Assembly: GCF_014171595.1 (NCBI RefSeq)
Contig: NZ_CP050451.1
Span: forward strand, 4,340,001-4,404,000
Source: Massilia sp. Se16.2.3
GTDB lineage: Bacteria > Pseudomonadota > Gammaproteobacteria > Burkholderiales > Burkholderiaceae_D
Length of the DNA: 64,000 nucleotides
Reading direction: 5' to 3'
The translations under genes and the position numbers were made by a program. Shown in pieces: positions 8,539 through 16,549 of the stretch. Every line of letters starts with the position of its first letter. The stretch's first letter is position 1. A model generated the notes under the pieces. That model was given only the letters and a program-made list of their open reading frames with translations, made no database searches and was not told the origin of the DNA.

Positions 8539-9498
8539 ATGATCTTCGCTCAACTGACCCGCCATTGGCGGGCCGGCCGCCGCCAGTTGCGTTTGTCATC
8601 CTGGCTGATGTCGATCCTGCGCAGCGCCCGCGTGCTGATGTTCTATCGCGATCACGCGGCCCTGTGCCAGCTCGACGTCTACCGCAACTACGTGATGCTG
8701 CGGTCCCACGACGACCCCTTCCACCACCTCAGCCACCGCGGCTACCTGGTGCGCGGCCTGAGCGCCAGCGATCGCGTGCGGTGCGTCCTGTCTCACTACC
8801 GCTTCGAGGAAACCACCTTCAACGCCGCCTACAAGCAGGCCGTGTACGCGGCCGGCGGGCTGGCCCTGTGGCGCCAGACCGTGGGCGAAAACGAATTCGT
8901 GATCCGCCTCGAGATGGCTTCGCGCATGAATGCCGAAGGCGACCTGACCATTGCCCTGGTCGCCGACGGCAAGGTGCTGCACCGCCTGTCGTTCTCGTGG
9001 ATCGAGGGCGCGGTCGCCGGCGTGCCGTCTCCATTGGTCCCCTTCATCGCCCGCAACCAGGGCCGCTGGACCGATTCGGGCGAAGCCTTCGACGCCTTCG
9101 AACGCTGCTTCCCCAACAATTCGCCCAGCTTCTTCACTTTCGCCGCGATGCAGGGCGTGGCGCAGGCGGTCGGCATGGAGCAGGTGGTGGCCGTGAAATG
9201 CAGCTCGCACATCGCCTTCGACCCGGACCAGCTGAAGCACTTCACGAATGCCTACGACGGCTTCTGGAAGCTGCTCGGCGGGGTCGAGATGGCCGGCCAC
9301 GCCTGGCTGGTGGCGCTGCCCTTCTACCTCAAGCCCCTGGCAGACATGCCGTCGAAGCACCGCAAGCGCGCCGCCCAGCGCCGCGAATACTGGCGCGCGA
9401 TCGGCGACAGCACCCGCGCCACCCTGCAGCGCCACCTGCAGCACGCACGCGCCCACCACGAGCACGCATCGCCGCTGCACGAAGCGGCCGAAGCCTGA
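8539..9498 (+). CDS. DUF535 (VirK/YbjX-like) family protein
   Basis: 319 aa from ATG 8539, which follows ACGGAG at good spacing; ATGs at 8401 and 8518 are possible but less well supported. The sequence shows the DUF535 pattern: a basic N-terminus, YRNYVMLRSHDDPFHHLSHR, LSHYRFEETTF, a lipocalin-like central region with GEGDL-type strand (NAEGDLTIALVADGKVLHRL) and the conserved VVAVKCSSHIAF segment. Relatives VirK and YbjX act in envelope functions such as resistance to antimicrobial peptides and lipid A modification phenotypes, but no biochemical activity is established. The gene stands alone. Confidence 0.85.
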   Translation: MIFAQLTRHWRAGRRQLRLSSWLMSILRSARVLMFYRDHAALCQLDVYRNYVMLRSHDDPFHHLSHRGYLVRGLSASDRVRCVLSHYRFEETTFNAAYKQAVYAAGGLALWRQTVGENEFVIRLEMASRMNAEGDLTIALVADGKVLHRLSFSWIEGAVAGVPSPLVPFIARNQGRWTDSGEAFDAFERCFPNNSPSFFTFAAMQGVAQAVGMEQVVAVKCSSHIAFDPDQLKHFTNAYDGFWKLLGGVEMAGHAWLVALPFYLKPLADMPSKHRKRAAQRREYWRAIGDSTRATLQRHLQHARAHHEHASPLHEAAEA

Positions 9499-9630
9499 GG
9501 TCTCACGCGTCCAATTCGCTTTGCCACGCCGCGCCAGCGCGGACGCCTGTTGAACGCGTGGACGGCGCGAACCGGACGGCTCGGGCCCTTGCCCGGTCGA
9601 GCCGTCCACCCCACGCCCCTTGACAGAATT

Positions 9631-9654
9631 ACCACGGCCGTCCCCGGCCGTGGT
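9631..9654 (+). other. perfect 10-bp inverted repeat before the TPP riboswitch
   Basis: ACCACGGCCG, four bases, CGGCCGTGGT. It lies downstream of the DUF535 gene and immediately before the riboswitch. There is no T-run after it, so it is not a classical terminator; it could be a terminator-like stem, or an operator around a TTGACA at 9620-9625. Confidence 0.5.
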
Positions 9655-9661
9655 ACACTCG

Positions 9662-9748
9662 CGCCTCGCTAGGGGTCCTGAAGCTTCGCTTCGGGTGAGA
9701 GATACCCTTCGTACCTGATCTGGATAATGCCAGCGAAGGAAAGCGCAA
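9662..9748 (+). promoter_or_regulatory. TPP riboswitch (THI element)
   Basis: All conserved pieces of the thiamine pyrophosphate aptamer are present in order: AGGGGTCCTG, a hairpin (GAAGCTTCGCTTC), GGGTGAGAGATACCC, then CGTACCTGATCTGGATAATG and CCAGCGAAGG, with the terminal CTCGCT/AGCGA(A) pairing. It lies about 95 nt before the TonB-dependent receptor start, so that gene is expected to be shut off when TPP is plentiful. Confidence 0.97.
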
Positions 9749-9841
9749 CGCAGTTCCCCCTTGTTTGCCCTTCCCCCACGTTGGCTCCGGCTTTTTGAAG
9801 AAGCGGCGCGCCCATCGTGGCGCGCGAAAACGAGCAAACCC

Positions 9842-11977
9842 ATGAAACCAGTTTTAAAGCACACCTTACTTGCCTGCGCCCTCGCCCAGGCTTTCACCAT
9901 CGACGCGTCCGCACAGACCCAGGAGCCGGTCGCCTCGGTGCTTGTCACCGGCAATAAATGGACGGTCAGCGACCGTGCCGGCATCGGCGGCTTCGCCGAC
10001 CTGCCGATCGTCGAGACCCCGGTCTCGGTCTCGGCAATCACCCGCGAACAGATGCAGAACCTCTCGATTCGCAGCGCTACCGATGCGCTGGCCTACGACG
10101 CCTCGGTGGGCGATGCCTACAACGCGGTCGGCTATGCCGAGCAGTTCTCGGTGCGTGGCTTCATGCTGAACAATAACTCGGGCTATCGCAAGGACGGCAT
10201 CGTCATCCCCGCCGATACCCAGATCCCGCTCGAGAACAAGGAGCGCCTCGAGCTGCTCAAGGGCGTGGCCGGCATGCAGGCGGGCCTGGCCGCGCCGGGG
10301 GGCATCCTCAACTTCGTGACCAAGCGTCCGACCAACACGCCGCTCCGTTCCGTGACCTTCGAAGCGCGCGAGCGCGGCACGCTCTATGGCGCGCTGGACC
10401 TGGGCGGACGTTTCGACGACCGCCGCTTCGGCTACCGCGTCAACGCCGCCGCCGAGCGCCTGCGCTCCTACGTCGACGGTGCCGACGGCAAGCGCCAGTT
10501 CGTGTCAGGCGCCTTCGACTGGCAGATCACACCAGACGCGCTGCTGCAGCTCGACATGGACTTCCAGCACAAGGAACAGATCACCGCGCCCGGCTACCAG
10601 CTGATCCGCGGCGTGGCGCTGCCGGCGAACATCTCGGCCAAGACCCTGCTCAACGCCCAGCCCTGGACCAGACCGGTCGACACCGACAGCGCCAACTTCG
10701 GCCTGCGCTTCGACTATCGCATCAACAGCGACTGGCGAGCGACGGTCGCGGCCAACAAGCACTGGTTCAAGCGCGACGACTTCACCGCCTTCCCCTACGG
10801 CTGCAGCAACGAGGGCGAGGGCTTCTATCCGGGCTACTGCTCGAACGGCGATTATGACGTCTACGACTACCAGAGCGTCGGCGAACGCAAGACCCCGTTC
10901 GGCATCCAGGCGCAGCTGCAGGGACGCGTCGCCACCGGTGCGCTGCGCCACGTGCTGACGGTCGGCACCAGCTACAGCGAGCGCCATAACCGCTACGGCG
11001 ACTACGTCTACGACTACGCCGGCTCGAGCAACATCTACCAGAACCAGGTCGTCGATCCGGCGCCGGGCAACCCGGCGACCGGCCCGGTCAGCGAACGCTT
11101 CACCGAGCGCGAACGTTCGCTCTTCGTCCAGGACATCCTCACGCTCACGCCCGAGCTGGCGCTGCACGCCGGCCTGCGCTACGTGAAGATCGACACCACC
11201 CAGTTGCCGGAACCGGAACTGGGCTGGGTCAATAGCCGCGGCGCGTACGTCCTGCCGAGCGTATCGCTGGTGTATGGCGTCACCCCATCCTGGAACGTGT
11301 ACGCTACCTTCGCCCGCGGCCTGGACGCCGGCGGCGTCGCCGACATGGGTACCAACAACGAGAACACGGACCTGGGCCAGAACCGTTCGAAGCAGGTCGA
11401 ACTCGGCACCAAGGGCAGCTTCGGCGACGTCGCCTTCACCGCCGCCCTGTTCCAGATCACCAAGGGCTTCGAGTTCGACGAGGATACCGGCTTGCCCAAG
11501 CCGACCTTCGTGCGCAAGGGCGAGCAGGTGCACCGCGGCTTCGAGCTGGCGGCCCAGCGCACGAACGGCGCCCTGACCTATGGCGCCACCCTGATGGCAC
11601 TGCGCGCGCGCCAGGAAGACACCGGCTCGGCGCGCTACGACGGCAAGCGCGTCACCAACGTGCCGGAACTGAAGACGACGCTGTGGGCGGATTATGCGGT
11701 GGCGGCGGTGCCGGGCCTGAAGGTCAGCGGCCAGTGGCAGTACGCGGGCGAAAAGTCCTTCGATCCGGAAAACACCGTCAATGTGCCGGGTTACCACGTG
11801 TTCGGCCTGGGCGCGAGCTATGGCGTGAAGATGGGCGCGACGAGCGTTACGCTGCGTGCACGGGTGGACAACCTGACCGACAAGTTCTACTGGCGCGACG
11901 TCACCCAGGAACTGGGCGGCTACCTGCTGCCGGGCGCACCGCGCACCTTCCGCATGTCGGCGCAGTTCGACTTCTGA
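9842..11977 (+). CDS. TonB-dependent outer-membrane receptor, predicted thiamine or precursor uptake
   Basis: 711 aa. Signal peptide (KHTLLACALAQAFTIDASAQ), a TonB-box-like EPVASVLVTG, a plug domain (ETPVSVSAITREQMQNLSIR, RGFMLNNNSGYRKDG, LLKGVAGMQAGLAAPGGILN) and a 22-strand-type barrel ending in Phe (FRMSAQFDF). Domain databases would probably label it a siderophore receptor, since its plug is of the FhuE/FecA type and it lacks an N-terminal signalling domain. The TPP riboswitch directly upstream argues instead for thiamine, thiamine phosphate or a precursor such as HMP. The converging pnuC/kinase pair fits that reading. The substrate is inferred from regulation only. Confidence 0.9.
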   Translation: MKPVLKHTLLACALAQAFTIDASAQTQEPVASVLVTGNKWTVSDRAGIGGFADLPIVETPVSVSAITREQMQNLSIRSATDALAYDASVGDAYNAVGYAEQFSVRGFMLNNNSGYRKDGIVIPADTQIPLENKERLELLKGVAGMQAGLAAPGGILNFVTKRPTNTPLRSVTFEARERGTLYGALDLGGRFDDRRFGYRVNAAAERLRSYVDGADGKRQFVSGAFDWQITPDALLQLDMDFQHKEQITAPGYQLIRGVALPANISAKTLLNAQPWTRPVDTDSANFGLRFDYRINSDWRATVAANKHWFKRDDFTAFPYGCSNEGEGFYPGYCSNGDYDVYDYQSVGERKTPFGIQAQLQGRVATGALRHVLTVGTSYSERHNRYGDYVYDYAGSSNIYQNQVVDPAPGNPATGPVSERFTERERSLFVQDILTLTPELALHAGLRYVKIDTTQLPEPELGWVNSRGAYVLPSVSLVYGVTPSWNVYATFARGLDAGGVADMGTNNENTDLGQNRSKQVELGTKGSFGDVAFTAALFQITKGFEFDEDTGLPKPTFVRKGEQVHRGFELAAQRTNGALTYGATLMALRARQEDTGSARYDGKRVTNVPELKTTLWADYAVAAVPGLKVSGQWQYAGEKSFDPENTVNVPGYHVFGLGASYGVKMGATSVTLRARVDNLTDKFYWRDVTQELGGYLLPGAPRTFRMSAQFDF

Positions 11978-11986
11978 ACATGTTCT

Positions 11987-12016
11987 GGAGCGCCTGAAAC
12001 GTTTTTCAGGCGCTCC
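11987..12016. terminator. bidirectional terminator between convergent genes
   Basis: GGAGCGCCTGAAA, loop CGTT, TTTCAGGCGCTCC: a 13-bp perfect stem whose A/T flanks inside the stem give a T-run on either strand. It sits exactly between the 3' ends of the receptor gene and the NadR-like kinase gene and touches the latter's stop codon. Confidence 0.85.
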
Positions 12017-12552
12017 TAATCGATCCCCAGCACATGTAGTGCCCGTTCGACCTGCCGCACGCGCTGCGGCAGGTCCCCCTGCACCAGCACGAACGGGATC
12101 CTGCGCCCGGTCAACTCCGCCAGCAGCATCTCGTACACCATCTGGCGCACTTCTTCCGATTCGCGCATCAGGCCATCGGGCATCCAGGGCGTATCCGGTG
12201 CGGTGACCAGCGTCAGCGCGTACTCGTGGCGGCTCGCCAGCAGCGCCAGCTCCTCGTCCACCCGTTCCCAGTACACGCGGCTGTACAGGGCCGTCATCAG
12301 GGGCGTGGTGTCGCAGAACAGCACCCGTTTCGCCCCGGCTTCGGCAAGGGCGGCCGCCGCATCCTCGCGCGCGCGCTGGGTGCGGGCAATGCCGAACTGG
12401 TCGCCTTCGAAAGGCACGCGGCCATGCGTGTCGACGAATTCGCGCAGGTATTCCGGTACCCACGCGGTCGCATAGCGCGCCGCCAGCGCCGCACACAGGG
12501 TCGATTTGCCCGACGACTCGGCGCCCAGCACGGCAATGCGGCGCACCGTCAT
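12016..12552 (-). CDS. NadR-like AAA ATPase/kinase (ribosylnicotinamide-kinase-type domain)
   Basis: 178 aa. P-loop GAESSGKSTL at the N-terminus, then YATAWVPEYLREFVDTHGR, FCDTTPLMTALYSRVYW and YALTLVTAPDTPWMPDGLMR, the pattern of the kinase half of NadR (AAA_28). It lacks the nucleotidyltransferase and HTH halves of full NadR. The ATG overlaps the pnuC stop by four bases (ATGA), so the two are translationally coupled. In the usual reading it phosphorylates nicotinamide riboside imported by PnuC, trapping it. Next to a TPP-riboswitch receptor it could instead phosphorylate thiamine or a precursor; sequence alone does not decide. Confidence 0.8.
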   Translation of the reverse strand: MTVRRIAVLGAESSGKSTLCAALAARYATAWVPEYLREFVDTHGRVPFEGDQFGIARTQRAREDAAAALAEAGAKRVLFCDTTPLMTALYSRVYWERVDEELALLASRHEYALTLVTAPDTPWMPDGLMRESEEVRQMVYEMLLAELTGRRIPFVLVQGDLPQRVRQVERALHVLGID

Positions 12553-13142
12553 GGCTTCACCCCCGCGATATTGCTCCAGGCGCGCAGGCCGCGCGCGGCC
12601 AGCACCACGAAGACCGCATACAGCACCGCCGTCACGTGCAGGTCCTTGAAGATGTACAGGCCCACGTAGAGCACGTCGACCACCAGCCACACATGCCAGT
12701 TCTCGACCTTCTTACGCGCCAGCAGCAGCTGGCCGACCAGGCTGCCGGCGGTGAGGAAGCCGTCCGTATGCGGCACGTCGGTGTTGGTGAAGGTTTGCAG
12801 GAACCAGGACAGCGCCAGGTAAGCCAGCGCCCAGCCGCCCAGCATCCACGCCCAGCCCGTGCGGTCGAGCCGCGAGACCGCCAGGCGCGTGTCGCCCGCG
12901 CCGCGCAGCCACTGAACCCAGCCCCAGATCGAAGCCGCGATGAAGACCAGTTGCAGGCCGCTGTCGCCGTACAGGCGCGCGTCGAAGAAGACGACCGCAT
13001 AAGTGCTTGATGCGGCGATCGAGAACAGCCAGGCCCAGTGGTTCTGGCGGATGTTGAGCAGGACGGTGGCGACCGCCAGCGCGAAGGAGATCAGTTCCAG
13101 TGGAGTCGTGCTGAAGCCGAAGATGGCGAGCGTGTCGAGCAT
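12549..13142 (-). CDS. pnuC: PnuC-family vitamin transporter
   Basis: 197 aa with about seven hydrophobic segments. PnuC features are clear: LELISFALAVATVLLNIRQN, NHWAWLFSIAASSTYAVVFF, ADSGLQ-like GDSGLQLVFIAASIWGWVQW with its WGWxxW motif, and the late VENWHVWLVVDVLYVGLYIF segment. Family members let nicotinamide riboside (PnuC), thiamine (PnuT) or riboflavin (PnuX) diffuse across the inner membrane and rely on a kinase to trap them. First gene of a two-gene operon with the NadR-like kinase; no riboswitch was seen in its own leader. The symbol is the family name; thiamine specificity is possible. Confidence 0.88.
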   Translation of the reverse strand: MLDTLAIFGFSTTPLELISFALAVATVLLNIRQNHWAWLFSIAASSTYAVVFFDARLYGDSGLQLVFIAASIWGWVQWLRGAGDTRLAVSRLDRTGWAWMLGGWALAYLALSWFLQTFTNTDVPHTDGFLTAGSLVGQLLLARKKVENWHVWLVVDVLYVGLYIFKDLHVTAVLYAVFVVLAARGLRAWSNIAGVKP

Positions 13143-13233
13143 GCGAGGGTGGCGATGGTGGCGGGGATGGTGGCGTTGCCGTGGCAGGTCAACAGTCGAT
13201 TATGCGAGAGCGCGCCCGAATGCGCAAGCGTAC

Positions 13234-13249
13234 TGTCCGGATCCGGACA
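13234..13249 (+). promoter_or_regulatory. perfect 16-bp palindrome, candidate enhancer site for the sigma-54 regulator
   Basis: TGTCCGGATCCGGACA reads the same on both strands and lies about 64 nt upstream of the -24 element. A dyad of this size in this place is what a Fis-type HTH of an NtrC-family activator would bind. Binding is inferred, not shown. Confidence 0.6.
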
Positions 13250-13312
13250 CCGCTGCCCGCTGGCGGGCAGCGCGGCATGCACATCGCCCTGTTCTCACCC
13301 GGGAAAAGGCGC

Positions 13313-13328
13313 TGGCACGGCGCTTGCA
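13313..13328 (+). promoter_or_regulatory. sigma-54 (-24/-12) promoter
   Basis: TGGCACG, four bases (GCGC), TTGCA: a full match to the RpoN consensus with correct GG to GC spacing. It lies 32 nt upstream of the adaptor ATG, followed by a GGAGAGGAG ribosome-binding region. The operon it starts encodes a sigma-54-dependent response regulator, so autoregulation is likely. Confidence 0.85.
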
Positions 13329-13359
13329 AGGAGAGGAGCACGACCTGCCAGATTTCGCC

Positions 13360-14606
13360 ATGGACCAAGCAATCGACCCTGTTTTCCTGCGCCGCCGCCA
13401 GCGCATTCGCCTCCTCGCCGGCCTGTCCCTGTTCGCCGCCGTGGCCGGCGCCGGCTGGGGCCTGAACCGCGCCCTGCGCCCGAGTATCGACGCGGCCGAC
13501 ATCGTCGTCTCGACCGTGCGCCGCGCCGACATCGCCAATACCGTCAACGCCGCCGGCATCGTCATCCCGGTGCACGAGGAAGTCGTGGCCAGCCCGGTCG
13601 CCAGCCGCGTGGCCAGGGTGCATGCCAAGCCGGGGCAGCAGGTGGCGCCCGGGGACCTGCTGCTCGAGCTTGACGACCGCGACATCCGTCTCGCGCTCGA
13701 CGCCCTGCAGGAGCAGCTGGCGCAGCAGGAAAACCGCATGAAGGCGCTGACCGTCGAACTCGAACAGAAGCAAAAAGGGCTGGTCAGCGCCATCGAGCTG
13801 CTCGAACTCGACCTGCTGTCGGCGCGCGCCCGCCACGAACGCAACCAGAAGCTGCGCCAGAGCGGCCTGGTCTCCGGCGAAGACCTGCTGGGCGCGGAAC
13901 TGAACGTCAAGCGCATCGAGGTCCAGCTGCGCCAGCAGCGCGAGCAGATCGTCGACAGCCGCCGCGCCACGGCCAGCGGGATCGACGGTGTCCGCCTGCA
14001 GATGGACATCCTCAGGAAGCAGATCGCACAGCAGGAAAGCCTGCTGGCGCGGGCACGCGTGACGGCGCCGCGTGCCGGCATGCTCACTTCCCTGCTGCAG
14101 GAAGAAGGCGCCAGCGTGGCGGCCGGCCAGTTGCTGGCGCGCGTGTCGGAACTGAACAACTACCGGGTCGAAGCGACCCTGTCGGACTTCCATGCGCGCC
14201 TGCTCGCGGCCGGCCAGCTTGTCCGCGTCGAACAGAACGGCGAGCGCCTGGCCGGCCGCGTGCAGACCATCCTCCCCGAAATCCAGAACGGCACCGTCAA
14301 GCTGCTGGTCGAGCTGGCGCAGCCGCACAACCCGCTGCTGCGCAACAAGATGCGGGTCGACGTCAACATCGTCACCGCGCAAAAACCGGCGCGCTGGTGC
14401 TCGACAGCGGCGCCGCCTTCAACGGCAGCGGGCGCCAGGCCGCATTTGCCGTACGCGACGGCGTCGCACGGAAAACCACGCTGGAACTGGGCGCCAGCGA
14501 CGGCAAGCTGGTCGAGGTGGTGGCCGGTGCGCGTCCCGGCGAACGCTTCATCGTTTCCGACATCCGCGCCTTTGCGGAACGGGACAGCATCCGTATTGCG
14601 GACTAA
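13360..14606 (+). CDS. HlyD/RND-type periplasmic adaptor of a MacB-type exporter, one frameshift
   Basis: About 415 aa from ATG 13360. One transmembrane segment (IRLLAGLSLFAAVAGAGWGL), a biotinyl-lipoyl half (VNAAGIVIPVHEEVVASPVA), a long coiled-coil hairpin (about residues 110-225, rich in QEQLAQQ and RQQREQI), the second lipoyl half (ARVTAPRAGMLTSL) and a beta-barrel. Near 14384 an A is missing from a run (CAAAAACC), moving the end into another frame: LDSGAAFNGSGRQ to the stop at 14606. It bridges the inner-membrane ABC exporter and an outer-membrane channel; no TolC-like gene is in this operon, so a shared one must serve. First gene of the operon. Confidence 0.87.
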
Positions 14607-14629
14607 CTCAAAAAAATATAGGGGAAGAC

Positions 14630-15292
14630 ATGATCAAGCTCAGCAAAGTCAGCAAGACCTACCGCACCGACAAGGTGGAAACCCTTGCCCTGAAAGACAT
14701 CGACCTGCACGTGCGCCAGGGCGAATTCGTCGCCATGATGGGCCCGAGCGGCTGCGGCAAGAGCACCCTGCTCAACCTCATCGGCCTGCTCGACCGTCCC
14801 GGCCAGGGCGCCATCGAAGTCGGCGGCGTGCCGATCACGCGCTACAAGGACAAGCAGGTTGCCCAGCTGCGCAACAGCACCTTCGGCTTCATCTTCCAGA
14901 GCTTCCACCTCATTTCCGACCTGCGCGTGATCGACAACGTCGAGCTGCCGCTGCTGTACCGGAAGATGGCGGGAAGCGAACGGCGCCGGCTGGCGCGCGA
15001 GGCGCTCGAAAAGGTGGGCCTGGGCGCGCGCATGGACCACTACCCGAACCAGCTGTCGGGCGGCCAGCAGCAGCGCGTGGCGATCGCCCGTGCCATCGTC
15101 GGCCGGCCGCAGGTACTGCTGGCCGACGAGCCGACCGGTAACCTCGACAGCAAGATGGGGGAGGAAGTGATGGACATCCTCCTCAAGCTCAACGCCGAAG
15201 GCACGACCGTGGTGATGGTGACCCACGACGAACGCGAGGCGCGCCGCACCAACCGCATCGTGCGCGTCTTCGACGGCCAGCTGGTGGCATAA
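14630..15292 (+). CDS. MacB/LolD-type ABC transporter ATP-binding protein
   Basis: 220 aa from ATG 14630 behind GGGGAAG. Complete ABC ATPase: Walker A GPSGCGKST, Q-loop FGFIFQSFHLI, signature LSGGQQQRVAIARAI, Walker B VLLADEPTGNLDS and switch His in VMVTHDERE. The signature and DEPTGNLDS are those of the MacB/LolD group. It drives mechanotransmission by the two FtsX-like permeases downstream. It lies 24 nt after the adaptor and 9 nt before the first permease. Confidence 0.93.
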   Translation: MIKLSKVSKTYRTDKVETLALKDIDLHVRQGEFVAMMGPSGCGKSTLLNLIGLLDRPGQGAIEVGGVPITRYKDKQVAQLRNSTFGFIFQSFHLISDLRVIDNVELPLLYRKMAGSERRRLAREALEKVGLGARMDHYPNQLSGGQQQRVAIARAIVGRPQVLLADEPTGNLDSKMGEEVMDILLKLNAEGTTVVMVTHDEREARRTNRIVRVFDGQLVA

Positions 15293-15301
15293 GGAGAGGC
15301 C

Positions 15302-16549
15302 ATGATCCGCAACTACCTCCTCACCGCGTGGAAGGTCTTCATGCGCCGCAAGCTCTTCACGCTGATCAACCTGCTGTGCATCGTCATCACGCTGCTGGTA
15401 CTGATGGTGATCGCCTCGCTGCTGGAAACGGCCTTCCGTCCCTCCGGCGTCGAGGGCAGGAGCGAGCGCTTCCTGCAGGTCTACGCGATCCGCATGGAGA
15501 GCGCGGACCACACCAGCCGCAGCAACAGCCCCCTCGGCTACAAGCTGATCGACAAGTACGTGAAACCGATGCCGGGTGTCGAGCGGGTCGCCGCACTGAC
15601 CATGCCGGCCGCGGTGTCGGTGTACCAGGGCGGCAGCGTCAGCGAGCTGCAGATGCGCCGCGTCGATGCCGACTACTGGAAGATCCTCGATTTCCGCCTG
15701 TTGGCCGGACGTCTCCTCACCCCCGCCGACGATGCCGCCGGGCGCATGGTCGTGGTGCTCAACGCCACCAGCGCGCGGCGCCTGTTCCCGGGCCAGCCGC
15801 AGGCCGCCATCGGCCAGCGCATCGACGCCGGCGGGCAGCTGTTCGAGGTCGTCGGCGTGGTCGAGGATGCGATGCACCTGAACGCCTACGCCGACATCTG
15901 GGCGCCGATCTCCACCTTCGCGTCGAGCGAGTACCGCAACCAGCTGACCGGAATGTTCACCGCACTGGTGCTGGCCCATCGCACCGGGGACCTGCCGCGC
16001 ATCCGCGAGCAGGTGGCGGCGATCGCCAAAGGCGTGGTGGCGGACGACCCGAAACAGTGGCCAACGATCTTCTTCTGGGCCGACAGCAAGCTCGATCTGT
16101 TCGCGCGCATCCTTCTCGGTAACGACGACAAGCCCGATCCTGGTTCGGGCAAGCTGATCGCCATGGTCGCCGGCGCGATGCTGGTCTTCATGCTGCTGCC
16201 GGCCCTGAACCTGGTCAACCTGAACACTGGCCGCATCCTCGAGCGGCGCGCCGAGATCGGCGTGCGCAAGGCCTTTGGTGCCACCAGCGGCCAGCTTGCC
16301 GTGCAGCTGATCGTCGAGAACGTGCTGCTGTCGCTGGCCGGCGGCCTGCTGGCGCTTGCCGCCACTGCCGCGGTGCTGTCCTGGATCGAGGGTGCCGGCC
16401 TGATTCCCTACCTGAAGGTCGACCTGAATCTCGCCGTGTTCGGCTGGGGCATGCTGATCGCCACCGTATTCGGCCTGCTCTCGGGCGTGCTGCCCGCACT
16501 CAAAATGTCGCGCCTCGATCCCGTCCATGCCCTGAAGGGAGCCAACTGA
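15302..16549 (+). CDS. MacB-type ABC transporter permease 1
   Basis: 415 aa. One transmembrane segment near residue 20 (LINLLCIVITLLVLMVIASL), a large MacB-type periplasmic domain (about 45-285; LAGRLLTPADDAAGRMVVVL, VGVVEDAMHLNAYADIWAP), then three C-terminal segments of the FtsX domain (GAMLVFMLLPALNLVNL, RAEIGVRKAFGATSGQL, VDLNLAVFGWGMLIATVFGL). This is the heterodimeric permease form in which each half is a separate gene. Its stop shares one base with the next start (TGATG). Confidence 0.9.
   Translation: MIRNYLLTAWKVFMRRKLFTLINLLCIVITLLVLMVIASLLETAFRPSGVEGRSERFLQVYAIRMESADHTSRSNSPLGYKLIDKYVKPMPGVERVAALTMPAAVSVYQGGSVSELQMRRVDADYWKILDFRLLAGRLLTPADDAAGRMVVVLNATSARRLFPGQPQAAIGQRIDAGGQLFEVVGVVEDAMHLNAYADIWAPISTFASSEYRNQLTGMFTALVLAHRTGDLPRIREQVAAIAKGVVADDPKQWPTIFFWADSKLDLFARILLGNDDKPDPGSGKLIAMVAGAMLVFMLLPALNLVNLNTGRILERRAEIGVRKAFGATSGQLAVQLIVENVLLSLAGGLLALAATAAVLSWIEGAGLIPYLKVDLNLAVFGWGMLIATVFGLLSGVLPALKMSRLDPVHALKGAN

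Noticed and set aside
12549..13250. A second TPP riboswitch in front of pnuC
   Set aside because: The pnuC leader was read on the minus strand and lacks the CTGAGA/ACCTGATC-type blocks.
13189..14382. Long minus-strand frame opposite the adaptor gene
   Set aside because: Antisense shadow; the plus frame shows lipoyl, hairpin and barrel parts of an adaptor.
14370..14400. Programmed ribosomal frameshifting in the A-run of the adaptor gene
   Set aside because: Similar shifts occur in over a dozen unrelated genes in all kinds of runs, so a sequence-quality cause is far simpler.
14603..16528. 641-codon minus-strand frame opposite the ABC ATPase and permease
   Set aside because: Antisense shadow, His/Gln/Asp-rich, against two clearly recognisable ABC genes.
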